Assembly: GCA_018296165.2 (NCBI GenBank)
Contig: JACKQL020000029.1
Coordinates: 310,001 to 374,000 of the forward strand
From: Termitomyces sp. T153
Lineage: Eukaryota > Basidiomycota > Agaricomycetes > Agaricales > Lyophyllaceae
Reading direction: 5' to 3'
DNA length: 64,000 nt
Within the stretch, counting starts at the first letter, position 1. Each line of letters begins with the position of its first letter. Both the position numbers and the translations under genes were made by a program. Positions 46,048 through 58,246 of the stretch are shown piece by piece. The notes beneath the pieces are model-generated. The model made no database searches. It saw only the letters and a program-made list of their open reading frames with translations, and had not been told where the DNA came from.

Positions 46048-46071
46048 ATTCCCGCTACTTTGTAGTGGGTT
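46048..46071. repeat. Dispersed hairpin-forming 24-mer, copy 1
   Basis: ATTCCCGCTACTTTGTAGTG followed by GGTT is the same element as at 63172-63195. The flanks do not align beyond the 24-mer. Confidence 0.55.
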
Positions 46072-46778
46072 TCTGCCGTTCGAGAAAAAACCGTTTCGCC
46101 CTGTTTTTTTTTTCTCGTCGTGTGGTTCCCACGCCATGCACTCCTTTTCTGCTGCGGTGCTTCGCACTCCCCATATTCCTTTAGGCCGGCTGCGTTTAAC
46201 CACAAGTACCGTTTTCCTTACTGACTGGCTCCTATCAAGGTCTCATGTTCTCCTAATTACCCCATTGCAATTGAACACTTCACGAATCAACTCTTATTTT
46301 CCTCTTTCACACTTTAATGTCACTGTATACCGTTTCCCATATTGACGACGATGTTACCCGGGTCCCCAATTTGCCCAGTTGTTCTCCTGTCTCCTTTATA
46401 GACGGCGATCTAACCCTCACGGCCGGTAACTTGCAGTGGGTAGTCCATTCTGCCGTTGTAGACCTGATGGAGGGTTGGACTTACGAGTGTCTGAGATTGT
46501 ATAGTCGGATAGATGTGTCATGGTTTGGAGTATAAAGGTGAGGTAGCGGATATTTGTTGTATTTCATTGTAGTTAAACGAGCTGCGATGTGGCTAACAAA
46601 TAGAGGACGTTAGATTGTAAGGTCAGCCACAAAATCGTGAGCTGACTGTATAAAGCATCATGGACGGTAGTCTTTAGTAAAGTCGTGGAGGACCACATAT
46701 ACGAGATAAGTGGCGAGTAGCGGGCGATGCGGTTGGATCTGAACCGCCCTGAGTTGTTATGACCATAACTTGACACGT

Positions 46779-46784
46779 CACGTG
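46779..46784 (+). promoter_or_regulatory. CACGTG palindrome
   Basis: GACACGTCACGTGG lies 76-81 bp upstream of the Scm3-like start codon. Confidence 0.45.
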
Positions 46785-46859
46785 GACGCGAAGAAGGGAA
46801 ACCAACCTTGGCCAACTGCCAACGATTTCTCTCTGTAACGATTTATCTCTGTAACTGCC

Positions 46860-49377
46860 ATGGACTGCAGCGAAAAAACATATCGTACAGAGCCCAAGCC
46901 TCCTCTCATTACTCCCTCAGCATCCCCTCCTCATTACTCTTCTCGACCACTCCAGCCGTCGCCGACCAAACGACCCCGTCTATCGTCGGCTCCTCGTCAA
47001 GTCCAGCAGCGTGCTTCATCTTCCTCATCTACCCCGGCGGATAGCTTCAATTTCCACCACGCACGGGAAGAGTCCGCGATGCGGTTGCTTGATGCCTGGG
47101 CTGGCCTTGCGGAACGATACTCACGACCTTTGGATGAGGACGACATCATTGATATCACGATAGGAAAGGTGGTCAAGGATAGAGGCGTCTTGCGTGGCTC
47201 GCAGACTTTCACTGTGGGAGCGTTTGTTGATCCAAATCTAGAAGATGCGGAGGACGACCTGGAAGAGGACGAGGAAGAGGATGATAACGATGAATTCGAC
47301 TCCCTTGCAAATCCAGCAATGCGTGGTATCGATGTACTGCCTCTGGTTGACCTGGACGCTCGGGATGCTCAGGATCTCAAGGAGTTCATGGAGGCTGAGC
47401 AGAGGAGGAGAGAGATTTATGGAAGCGAAGCGGATGAGACTGAAGGCTCAATTTACGAAAGCCAGCTAGACGAAACTCTCGGGAATGGATCTGACCGTAA
47501 TGCATCTGAGGAGAGCCGGCTTCCCGAACCAATTTATGTCGATTCTGGCTCTGAAGATGAACTTGGCGGATGGGATTTGAAAGAGGCAAGCGCCGTATAC
47601 CGTCTACGCAAAGAGGAAGATAGCGACAGTGAAGCCGAAGTCCTCAATAAGTCGGTGTGGATATCCCCTGAGGTCCCGTCTCCTCCGTGGACAAGTCCAA
47701 AAACTCCATCACGACGTGTTTCTAACCAACGTCAACTGCAGTCGCCTCTTCCCGACGACTTTTCAGATCATCCTCCCCCTACTTCTCCCCCCCGATCGTC
47801 CTCTCCGTTAAGTCAGTACGACTCGTCACCTATCAAATCCCGACCGGGTGCTCGGGGCTCAAAAAAGCCTGTTTCCGATAGAAAGCGGACTATTGCATCA
47901 CAGGCTCAACCTAAGCATTTGTCGTCCCCTATCCCGCGTCTGGACCTGACGAAAGTGTCGGAACTCTCGGTCAAATCTAAGCAGATTCCTTCAAGAGCTC
48001 ATATCTCAGGATCTACAAAAACGAAGAAACCGTCGAAGAAGATGTCTGTACACTCAAGCAATCGGTTGAAGGGAAAATCTAAGCAACCTACCTCCAATGT
48101 TAACCGTCAGAGCGCTCCATCCCAAGTGTCCCCACAACGAGAGCATGATGCACCACAAGATAAAATTGAGCGGAAATCACGCCTCACCCCGAAAGCCAAG
48201 GGAAAACAAAAGGCGCCATTTGCTGACAAAAAGGCCGAGTCATCTGAAGAGGCCTCACCACGCCAACCCTCGCCTCATCCTGCCTCGAAATTAGGTTCAT
48301 CAGGTAGTCGATCTCTACGACCCTCTGCATCAGCCTTGCGAACTGCCGAGCCTTTGCTTGATGACGTCGGCTCGTCCATTAAAAAACCAAAACCAAAACC
48401 ACTAGCGACACTACCAAGCCCTATACCGGGAAAGAAACGGAAGAGGATTGTGTCGTCAGCTGAAACAGTAGATGAAACTCGAACATCATCTCCTGAACCC
48501 CCGACACAGGACATTAGTAGGAATCCTTCTACATCTCAATTTAGGCGCCAATCCAACAGTGTCTCTGACGAACCTGACATCATTCAAGGTATGGCTTGAT
48601 CACCTAAATGAAGTATTCACTTATGAATTGTTATTCTCCGCAGATTTTGACCCAACGCGCAAGGAGAAGCGTAAGCACAATCCTCAGCAAGGATCCTCCT
48701 TGGTCGAGTCTGAGTCGGATGATGCCTCTCAAGAAGAAGAAATCAACCAAGGACAACGGTACTCGAGTCGTGCCCCTTCTCATTTCAATGTGCCGCATTA
48801 CCCATATCCACCACCATTATACCTGCCTCATCACCTGCCCAACCTACAACAGCCAATATATACACCACTACAAGATTCTCATGCCCAGTACATCCTCACC
48901 CAAGCCATGCAACAGATCTTTGCACTCGGAAGTGGTGCTTGGGCTCCCCTTCCTCCACAGGCCCGTGGTTCAACGCCTTTGACACCGAAACATCACCGGC
49001 GCCACCGTGGAGATTATTCTCCCCCGCCATCCATGTATTCCACACCCATGCATCATCCACACCCCTACCCATATTACTATGATCCACTGTTATCTACACT
49101 TCCGCCCTCGTCGCCTGAGGTGCCTTCGTCGCCGCCTGGGATGAGCGCTAGTGGTGGACAGCCTCGGAGGAAGTCGCTCGTGAAACGGGGTCAGTCTACG
49201 GGGAGGAGGATCTCGTTTATAGATGAGAAGAGCGATACTGATGTGCTGAGTGGCACAGACGCGTATCGTAACCAAGCCGATTCGCCTACCAGGCGACAGG
49301 TGAGCAGATCTGGGTCAATCGATCACAGGAAAAAAGGGAAGGGGAAGGCGCGCGATTATAATTTATTGACGGATTGA
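46860..49377 (+). CDS. Scm3/HJURP-like centromere protein (candidate)
   Basis: Two exons (46860-48588, 48644-49377; join IIQ|DFDPTRKE) give 820 residues. The recognisable part is near the N-terminus: RLLDAWAGLAERYSRPLDED then DIIDITIGKVVKDRGVLRGS (about residues 75-114). It matches the pattern DDxIDxxTGxVVxDxGxLR seen in fungal Scm3, the chaperone that places the CENP-A histone at centromeres. An acidic patch (EDDLEEDEEEDDNDEFD) follows, as expected for a histone chaperone. Most of the remaining protein is disordered, Ser/Pro/Lys-rich and suited to DNA contact, with a His/Pro/Tyr-rich stretch (HYPYPPPLYLPHHLPNLQQP) near the end. Only a short motif supports the name. An unrelated nuclear protein is possible. 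Confidence 0.62.
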
Positions 49378-49751
49378 TAAACCGAGTCTGGGCCTGCAGC
49401 TGAACCTCAACTTCCGAAACGAGGGACCTGAGATCACAAGTACCAGGATAGAGCGACCCCTTCATCAACCATCTTCCACTGGTGGTGCGCCAGGCTCGTC
49501 CAACTGTGGGCCAATTCAAAATAGCAATATATCAGTGTAAGCACCACAGAGTTCAGAGGTTGTCATTATCTTTGGTTCTGCTTCTCTTGATAGACATGTA
49601 ACAGCTAGTATACCTACCTTTCTAGCCTTAGATTTGTTTTCTTTCAAAGCTTTTTTAGGCATTTCCGCTGGTATCATTAAGGTAAACTTTACGCACTACA
49701 GACGTATTACGTGACTAATGTCATTATATCATGCACTACTCGAAACCCGAA
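49378..49751. other. Convergent 3' flanks
   Basis: This stretch lies between the tails of the Scm3-like gene (+) and SMC6 (-). No gene was seen. Confidence 0.4.
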
Positions 49752-52700
49752 CTACGTTTGATTCCTCTCTGGGTCTGTCATGCGGTTGACTTTCACGGTC
49801 GGGCCAATCTGCACATTGCCCATATCTTGTGGGGTGATGAGAATATATTGTTTCTTGTCAGACGAGTTGGCCGTGTCAATCTAGAGTATACGTAAGAACC
49901 AGATGAGCAAAGATGGTCACTGCAACGAACCATCATCTTCATTGAAATACGACGATTGACGGCATCCATAAAGACATCAAATTCATCTAATTCATTGGCA
50001 TTAGATAGTAAGTTTTCAGACAAAAACAGTTTACTCGCCAAGACACCTTAGAGGACAACCAATTGACTCCCACAAAGACAACAGAAGACAAATCGTGGAA
50101 AACGACTTTTCACCGCCGCTCAACGATCGCGGATCTTTTTCCCGCTTCGCTTGCGATGCCTGAGTGGCGGCTTGATCATCCGTGACAACTTTGAGGACTA
50201 GGCTCCCCTTGTCATGATTGAATAAAACCTTTCCATAGTATCCACGATGTGAAAGATGGTACGCAAACACCAGCTTGCAACGAAGAGCGATGTGACGGCG
50301 GAAGTCCTGCCATCTTTGCAGGCGAACGGTGAGAGATGCCTTGAGAGCCTGGGTTGAGAAATTCTGTTAGACATGTTCGCCATTGAAACGTACATCAAGA
50401 ACCTTGTTGAGGGTTGTCATCTGCTTCAAGTCTCTCTCCACCGCGTCGAGCTTTGCCTTGGCCTTGTTTACCTCGATCGTCATTTCTTCGACTGTTGCCC
50501 CTTGTCTGAATGAAAAATCTGGTCAAAATAGTTTCTAACAGAATCATCACCGCCCTAAGAACCTTCGTTCGCGTTCCGCCAAAGCTTCCTGAACAGACTT
50601 GAGGTTGCGGTCGACCTCCTCTACTTTACGTGGGTTGGGAAATCGTTCGCAATACTCAAGGGCTTTCGCCGTCCAGTTCTATAATAAATCAACGCAAAGA
50701 TCACATAGAAGTGGATTTCACAAACCGTGAATTCCTCTTGCAGGACGTCTGCATGTGCTTGGAGTTTAGCAATGGCCGCCTTCTCATCATCCAGTTTCGT
50801 GGTGTAGGAGTCCTTCACATGTTGAGCCTTCATTCGTTTCTCCGCTGCGTCTTGGGCTTTTGCCTGTAGCAGGTATATTGAGTTCTGCAACATCTGAAGG
50901 AAAGGGTTTACTCACTATAAGATCTCCCTTACGTTGGTTGAACTCCTTGATTCTTTCCTTGATTTCTTGCAAGTCTGGAACCAACGCCTTGTTCGCATCA
51001 TCGAACTCTTTTTTTCGCCTCAAGACGTGAGCGGCCTGCTCCATGGTACTAGTCTTCTCCCCTTCAGCTTCCTATCAATTAGTTGTTAGTGAAAATCACC
51101 TCTATACATAGAGCAAGGACATACCTCTTTGGCCGCCTGCAAACTCGTAATGTTACTTGGCATGTCATCATTTGCTGTCTGTTGCAGATTGGCCAAATAC
51201 GTCTTCGCTCGCCTGAATCTATCGTCGACCTTTGCACGTTGGGACTGTGCCGAATTCAGTTTCCACGTGTACGCACACCGCAAGAAAACACGCACTTTCA
51301 GCGTGTCGAGCTTCTGGCGCTCACCGTTCCACTCCGCCCTTTTCCGCTGGACATCTTGAATAGCAGCCTGATGCTTCGCTTCCTCTACTTTGATCTGCTG
51401 ATGGTAGTGTCTTTGAACCCCATCAGAAGCTAGTGGCGTGAAAAGACCCAGTGATCACCTACGCAATTTCGGACGCCGCATCTCTTCCAGTGAGAAGTAG
51501 GCTTGTGGCGTCATTTCTCCCTGTGTTCCTGGAAAGAGGTGTGATAGAAGCTCCTCCCTCACTTCATGACACTGGATTAGCGACAAGGCAACAAGTTCAT
51601 CATTACACAAGATCTTACGGGAAAACTCTGACATTCATGAATTTCTCACTAGTCCAAGCAGTTCCACCTCCATGAAGTCCTTCCAAGGTGGACTGTGCTT
51701 CAGCACGCGAGTAGGCCAAGTGAATGCGTTCAATCTTGGCCACGTTGATCATGATACGAAGGACATAAGGGTCTGAGATCTGAATGAGTGTCAGTTGACT
51801 TTAACATCAGCCAAGCCAGGAGGAAACCTCGAGTGCACGAAGGACGGTAAGATATCCCCCGGGAGGCTCTCCACGAGAGTAATCGAACATATCCCGCGAG
51901 TTGATAATAATCAAAGTATTATGACTGAAAGAGCTCATGAAACTCATACCGAGAGAGATCGGAATGGAGGACCTACTTATTGAATCCACTCAACAACTTA
52001 TGCAACTTGACTCGGTCCGCGTTATTCGTAACGGCGAACGCGGTCAAATATTGTGAGAGCTGCGAGCGTAACAGCTCCCCCCACTTTGTAGCATCCTTGG
52101 CCTTGACAAACAGCCCTAGCGGGCCAACAGGTCGATCTCCAACCCACCTTTCATTCTTGATTGCATCGAGGACTCCTTTGATGTTGTTCCCATATGGTAT
52201 GAGGCTATTCTTCTCTGCATCCTTCGCGCGTTGAATCATTCCCTCACAGTTTTGTATTTCCGTTCGAATGGCGGTGACTGTGGTTTCGAGTACGGATCCC
52301 TCGGCCTTGAGGGCATTAGTCTTTGCGTTCTGCTCTTCTATCTCACGCATGAGTCTATCGAGCGCCCCTTGAGCCTCCTTGACGTTCGCCCGCGCCTCCT
52401 CGAGCTGGCGCTGTGTTTCTTCATGCTTCGCTTGCGTATTTGCCGCCATGCGCTCCGTCTCTTCCGCAATCTTTTGGTCAAAATCTTTGATCTGGTCGGT
52501 GATTATAACGATGCTTCCGTCCATCTTCTTTAAATCAGTCTACAGGACCAGAGTGAATTCAAGAGCGTTGAAGGGCCGACTGCTCATACCGTCAATTTGC
52601 TGATTTCGTCTTTATTAGACCGAATGAGCCCCTGAAGTCGATCCCTCTCTTTTGTCAATTCGTCCATTTCGCCGATGGCCGCTACCTCATTCTCATATTG

Positions 52701-54199
52701 AGCCACTTCTTCCGTTGCGGCCGCAAAGTTTCTCTGAAATACGTCAATAAGAGGTTTATTATGGTATACCAAAAGACACCCACCTCTGCGTCTTCGATAT
52801 TCTTCTGTATCTTGGGAAGCCTTGACTCTTGCTTCGCTACCTCCTTGAATTTGTTCTCCATTTCTTCCTCTTTGTTACGAACATGTGCCCAGGCAAGCTC
52901 CTTCTTGAGTTCGTCGGCCTTTTGCTTCTGTTGTCTCGCCTTTGCTGCCTCCTGAAAGCGTACCGTAGCTTCTTTGAACGCAATACGTAAATCTGGAAGA
53001 GCCTCTTTTTTCTGCTCAAGAACTTTGTGCGTTTGCTTGATATTCGCTAGGCACGTAGTATACTCGTCTGAAAGCTGAGAAAGTTGGGTACCTCTGAGGA
53101 AAAACTAGCGTAGAAGAATGTGAGTTTGCTTCGTTTTACAGAGTCTGGAAAATGAACCTTGTATTTGTCGCCAGGAGCAGAAGCACTAAGGAACTGCCGG
53201 GCAGCATCTAGAATGAAAGTTAGAGAATTGACTGGAGCATTCAGAAAAAAAGACTGACTTGCCTTGGGTCAATACATTCAAAGGATTATCAACCTGGATA
53301 TTCATATGGTCGCAAATGGCAGCCAGTTCCTCCTTTTTGGCGCTGATGATATGGGGGGAGTTGGCACCTCTGATCTTCCACGTCGAGTTCCCGTCTTTGG
53401 TAAAACGACGGGTGACGATGATAGATTTGCCATACTCTTCAGGCTTGTATGCTTCTTCTCCCTGGTTTTTCAAGTAGATCGTAACTTCAGAAGCACTGTG
53501 ATTGTTACTCAGTGAGGTCCCCTAGTACAGAGGAGTGGAAGATACATACGCGCATCCTTCTTTGATGAACGATTTGAGTCCACTTCCGCGTCCAGTGGAG
53601 GCACTCTTGCCGCCCAGCGCGACTGTGATGGCGGACAAGACAGCACTCTTGCCACCTGAAGTCCGGCTCAATGTCGAGGAATCAAATATTCGAGAATTAA
53701 ACATACTTCCATTGTGACCTGTTGCAAAAGGTTAGCCGCAAACGTGGACGTTGGACGAAGGAACGCACCGATGATAAAGTTTATCTGAGGACCAAATTCA
53801 AATTTGAGAAACGCGTGACACATGAAGTTGACCATCTCGACGCGTTCAATGATACCGTGTTCAGCAATTCCCTATGAAATATGAGTGATCCTGCATCACG
53901 AGAGCCAAAGTCAAGCCCACTCCCTGTATTTTGCGCTTTGACGCGAGATCTGCGAGGATTTTTTGCGCATGAGCATCTTCGAACTTCTGTTCCTCTTGTT
54001 CATTGTCCGTCTCTCCATGTTCTTCGACATCATCATTGAAACGTGTCTCGGCTTTAGCTTTGCCCTTACGGCTGTTTTGTTGAGAGTCTTCAGAATCGCC
54101 ATCCGAGTGGGCATCATCGGAAGTCCTGGCTCGCTTGGGTGTTTGCTCGTAGTGAGATTCTGCGTCGTCGCTGTCGGAATCTGTATGGCGCTTGGCCAT
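49752..54199 (-). CDS. SMC6: Structural maintenance of chromosomes protein 6
   Basis: Smc6 pairs with Smc5 in the Smc5/6 complex for recombination repair and replication-fork stability. It starts MAKRHTDSDSDD at 54199 with an acidic/basic N-terminal tail. The ATPase head has GIAEHGIIERVEMVNFMCHA, then the Walker A GHNGSGKSAV made by joining two introns, and SEVTIYLKNQGEEAYKPEEY. Long coiled coils flank the hinge (NNIKGVLDAIKNERWVGDRP then VGPLGLFVKAKD). The C-terminal head has the signature SLSGGEKSFSTICLLLSLWE and the Walker B region EFDVFMDAVNRRIS, ending TVKVNRMTDPERNQT. There are more than a dozen short introns, and the protein is about 1,100 residues, normal for the family. I did not fix every splice site. 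Confidence 0.94.
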
Positions 54200-54285
54200 T
54201 GTACTGGTGAGGAAAGGTCGCGTCTGAGTGTCACGCGTCGCGGAAACTAAACTGACATATGAGTTTTTTGATGGGAACAGGAGGG

Positions 54286-54291
54286 CACGTG
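54286..54291 (+). promoter_or_regulatory. CACGTG palindrome in a divergent promoter
   Basis: It lies 87 bp from the SMC6 start (minus) and 105 bp from the start at 54396 (plus), inside their shared 196-bp promoter. Confidence 0.45.
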
Positions 54292-54395
54292 GGTGCTGGT
54301 GGAGATCAAATCGCATATGACATTTGGGGCCGTTTGTTGTTTTCCTTCTCTCCATAATCTACTGACGCTCTTTTTTCTCACATTCCTTTAGCGCC

Positions 54396-55530
54396 ATGCC
54401 CCTCGCTGGCAGACCGCCCTACGCCACAGATGAGCCTGATTCCTTCTACCAGTCTGCCCCTGCGCCCCAGCCCCGTCTCCGCCCATCCAACCCCAACGAC
54501 AGGTCCTCTGCCTACGACGTGTGCGTTTCTGTGCCCTATCACCTCGATTTGCTTTTTATATCTCCTGCAGATACAATAGTTACCTCACGGACGACCATGC
54601 GGGCAATCGCCAGTCCGGTGTCAATGCACTGGGGCTCGGACTCATGAATATGGCCGACGACGACGACGACGAAGACCAGCCTCCTCCTCCTCCGTCAAAG
54701 CATGCGGCGCTGGCTGCAGCAGTCGCCAAGCGCCCGTCTCCCGCGATCGTCGCACCGCAACCCGGCTACGCTGCTCCCATCGCCACCCTCAATCTCGCCC
54801 GTCCCGAACCTGTCGCCCCCAAGCCCATCAATTTCAAGATCAACTCCCCCCCGAACCCTTTTGCCGACCCTCAGTCCGTCCCGACCTCCTCATCGCCCCC
54901 CATCGTCGCCAACGAGCCTCACCCGCTTCAGCCTCCAATCACCCCCATCACTCCTGTTTTTGCTCGTCCCAAGCCCAATGTCTCATTCTCAGAGACCGCC
55001 GTTCCTCGCCCTCCCAAACCCATCGTCCGTGGCAACTCTGAAGACACTCTTCTTCCTAGCCGTGGCGAAAAGGGCGATGATTTCTGGCGCCGCTTTAGTA
55101 TGGTTGTAAAGGAAGAAAATCGCAAATCTCCTTCTCAAAAGACCAGGTATCTGCCCCCCCCCTCTCAGCGTCATTCCTCACCTCACACCTTCCGCTTAGC
55201 ATGTGGCTCAGAAAGACCCAAGACGGCTCCCACCGTCTCGCCCGTTGGGTCTGGATAACAGGCATCATCATCCTTATCATTATTGGTGTCGCCGCCGGTG
55301 TCGGCTATCAACTTTCCCACAACACCCCAAGCCATCAGCAGCCCGCTGCCCTCGGCGGCTCCGCCAACGAGGCCGCGACTGTCGCGACCTCCAGCACATC
55401 TGCTCCCCCCACCGCAGGTGGAGGCACCATCAAGCACGTTTCTCCAACTTACACACTTGACGGACGTGACTTGGACCCCCGTTCTACGCCCATACCCGCC
55501 CTCCATAAGCGCAGACTGCATCATGTCTAG
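54396..55530 (+). CDS. Single-pass membrane protein with Pro-rich cytosolic region, unknown
   Basis: Three exons (54396-54520, 54571-55146, 55200-55530) give 343 residues, joins in phase. The first 240 residues are Pro/Ala/Ser-rich and disordered, with an Asp/Glu run (MADDDDDEDQPPPPPSKHAA). The conserved-looking core is GDDFWRRFSMVVKEENRKSP, then SMWLRKTQDGSHRLARWVW and a membrane helix (ITGIIILIIIGVAAGVGYQL, about residues 252-271). A Ser/Thr-rich outer tail follows. The basic residues before the helix suggest the N-terminus is cytosolic. It is probably a basidiomycete-specific family; no function is assigned. Confidence 0.75.
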
Positions 55531-56153
55531 TCGACGCACACCTTACTTATGGGTTCTTCCCGTATGGATTTTACAATCCACTGTACTCACAATGCACGCA
55601 CTGTCACCGTCACTTTACATACTTTGCGTTTGTTAGTTTTATACCCCTCCCCCCATTTTGGATTCTGCTTTTGGCCTTTACCTCCATGGCATGTTTCACG
55701 CTCTCCACGACTGACTTTCTTACTTATTCACACTCTCATGTCGGAGCATCACTTATTGTTAAATAGGGTTTTATGCAATTGCATCAATTCTTACCTCGAG
55801 TAAAACCGGACAGAGCAGCACTGGGAAGGACTTGGTCCTATGCCCAGAATGGCATACAATCTCGAGGTAAGAGGTCCAGCGTGCCTAACAATGGGACGCG
55901 TGTTGCGCAGAGCTAGAGACCCACCTTTACCTCGTGTTGCCTGTATAACCATTAGGGACAAAATGAGTGCAAAGAGCTTAAGGAGTAAGGAAATATCAGT
56001 TGGGTTTGATATGTATGGTAGATGAAGGACTACATCGATTTCGTATGTAGCGGGCTTTTCGTAACCGTGTCGCTAAGCATGTGACTTGGACAATCACGCA
56101 CGTGTTGATTTTTTTCACGAACCCAACCATCAGTCTCGTACTCATCGACGACA
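55531..56153. other. Intergenic
   Basis: This contains the 3' flank of the membrane protein gene and the SSZ1 promoter. No gene was recognised. Confidence 0.4.
56099..56104 (+). promoter_or_regulatory. CACGTG palindrome
   Basis: It lies 50-55 bp upstream of the SSZ1 start codon at 56154. Confidence 0.45.
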
Positions 56154-58246
56154 ATGTCCTCGACACCAGTGCCTAATGGAAAAGCTGAGGCACCAACGGA
56201 TCGCTCTTCGCTACCTGCAGTCGTAGGAATCAACTTTGGCAACTCGTATTCCTCGATTGCAGTCTTCACAAAGGTCCAGTCTAATTCTTTTCCAGCCTGG
56301 CGTTTTTTCTGGAGTTTTTTAATTGTTTAGGAAGGTGTTGCAGAATGCATAGCAAACGAGGATGGCGAGCGTCAGATTGCGTCGGCCATTTCGTTTTCTG
56401 GCGAAGAGATTGTAAGCAAGTGAGTTGCTTGTGCATCGATGGATCTGATTGCAGAAAAACAGTATATCGGCAACCAAGCTACGCACCAGCTTGTCAAAAA
56501 CGCGAAAAATACCATTGTTGGATTTCGTAATCTTCTTGGAAAAAAGTGTGTATTTCAATTGTCAAAAATGAGGTTCTGACAGTTTCTTTTTCCCCCTTTC
56601 GTTACAGGTTCTCTGAGATACCCCAATCGGAGGCTAAAAAATCTGCTCCTATCATCCAACACCCCGAAATCCCGGACGAGCCTGCTTACAAGGTTGAAGT
56701 TCTCCAGCCTGCACCCGCACCGTTGCCACAGACTCGAAGCACCCCAGCATCCAACCTTGCTACCCCTGCCGCCTCTCATACTGCCACGCCCCGCTCCGAG
56801 CCTATCCCTGCTGAACGAATTCTCACTGTAAGTGAGGTCACGACCATGTTCATTACCTCACTCCTCAAGTCCGCCGAAGACTTCCTCGGCAAAAAGGTCG
56901 AAGAGGCCGTGATCACTGTCCCTACCGCGTTCTCCGAAGTCCAAAAAGATGCCCTCGAGAAAGCTGCGACCGCGGCTGGTGTACACGTCCTCCAGCTTCT
57001 TGATGAAGCTGCCGCTGCCGCTGTAACTACCACTTCTGACATATGGGCCATCGAGCTTCCCTCCGATCGCACTCAGCTCATCGTTGACCTTGGTTCATCA
57101 TCACTCTCACTCACTCTCCTCTCTATACGTGCTGGCCTTGCCTTTGTCCTCGCCTCTTCCTATACCACTGAGATTGGAGCCGACCACATAGATGATAAGC
57201 TTGTCAAATTCTTCGCGGCCGACTTTACCAAGAAAACAAAAATACATCTCTCCGTCTGTCCGTCTAATGGAACCGCTGATGAGCGTGCTGAGGCCCGCTT
57301 CCGTATCGCCATCGAGCACACTAAGCGAACAATCTCTGCTTCTCCTGGTGCTGCCACCTGCTCCGTCGAATCGCTGAAGGATGGCATGGACTACACCGGC
57401 TCCATTAACCGCATGCGCTTTGACCTCGTCGTGCGCTCCGTCTACACTGCCGTTGCCAGCGCTGTATCTGCTCTCCTTGAGAGTGCACAGGTTGATCCCC
57501 ACCATGTCGACGAAATCGTCTATGTTGGAGGCTCAACTTGCCTACCCGGGCTCGACGACACGCTCCAAACCACCGTCGGCTTCCGCGACGATATAGAAAC
57601 ACCCTTTTCTCGTGGCATCGTCGTGGGTGGCGGCGTTGGCGACCCGACGACAGTGCTAGCCCGCGGATGTGCAGTGCAGGGTGCGCTGCTGGCAGCTATC
57701 CCGAACGACGAGCAGCATAACGAGCTCCGTGCAGCATACGAACGCGGGTCAAAAAGTAATCAAGTACAAGCTACGAGCCGGACGGTGGGTGTGCTTCTCC
57801 CTAATGGAGAGGACACGGAGCTCGGTGGAGTGTGGATACCTATCGTGCATAAGGAGACTGCGCTGCCCGCGCGGAGGGTCGTACGTTTCGACGTGCAGCT
57901 TGCTGAAAATGAGAAGAAGCTTGCGTTCGAAGTGTGGGAGGTGGCAGAGTCGATCCGGGTTGAGAAGGTCGCGCCGCCGGCGGTTGATGCGGATGAAGAA
58001 GACGAGGAAGAACCGGAAGAGCTTGAGGTCAAGCACCGCGTGGTGAAGAAGAAAACGTTCCTAGGTGCGATTCAGGCGGAGGCTATACTTGGAATTCAGA
58101 CGAAGGGAAAGAGTAAGGATGCTGGGAAGTGGTTTACCACCGTCGAGGTGCAGTTCGTGATCGACGTTAGTGGCGCTCTTAGCGTAGACGTTAAGGAGGT
58201 CGGCGAGGGGGGTGCTACAGGCAGTCTCAGAGTTCCTAGCTCGTGA
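56154..58246 (+). CDS. SSZ1: Hsp70-like ribosome-associated complex subunit SSZ1
   Basis: Ssz1 is the atypical Hsp70 that forms RAC with zuotin at the ribosomal exit tunnel and stimulates Ssb. Four exons (56154-56273, 56331-56411, 56463-56545, 56608-58246) give 640 residues. The nucleotide-binding domain starts LPAVVGINFGNSYSSIAVFT. It continues IGNQATHQLVKNAKNTIVGF, EEAVITVPTAFSEVQKDALE, LIVDLGSSSLSLTLLSIRAG, IGADHIDDKLVKFFAADFTK and VDEIVYVGGSTCLPGLDDTL. The shortened C-terminal region ends in a small beta-like block (FTTVEVQFVIDVSGALSVDV) and lacks a canonical Hsp70 lid, which is diagnostic of Ssz1. A Pro/Ala-rich insertion of about 60 residues after FRNLLGKK makes it longer than the yeast protein (538 residues). 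Confidence 0.92.

Larger units (their letters stand above)
45031..46859. other. Intergenic, about 1.8 kb
   Basis: No gene was recognised. The segment contains a hairpin-forming 24-mer at 46048-46071 that recurs at 63172, a T-rich run near 46105, and the promoter of the Scm3-like gene. Short frames such as 45265-45477 have no supporting features. Confidence 0.4.
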
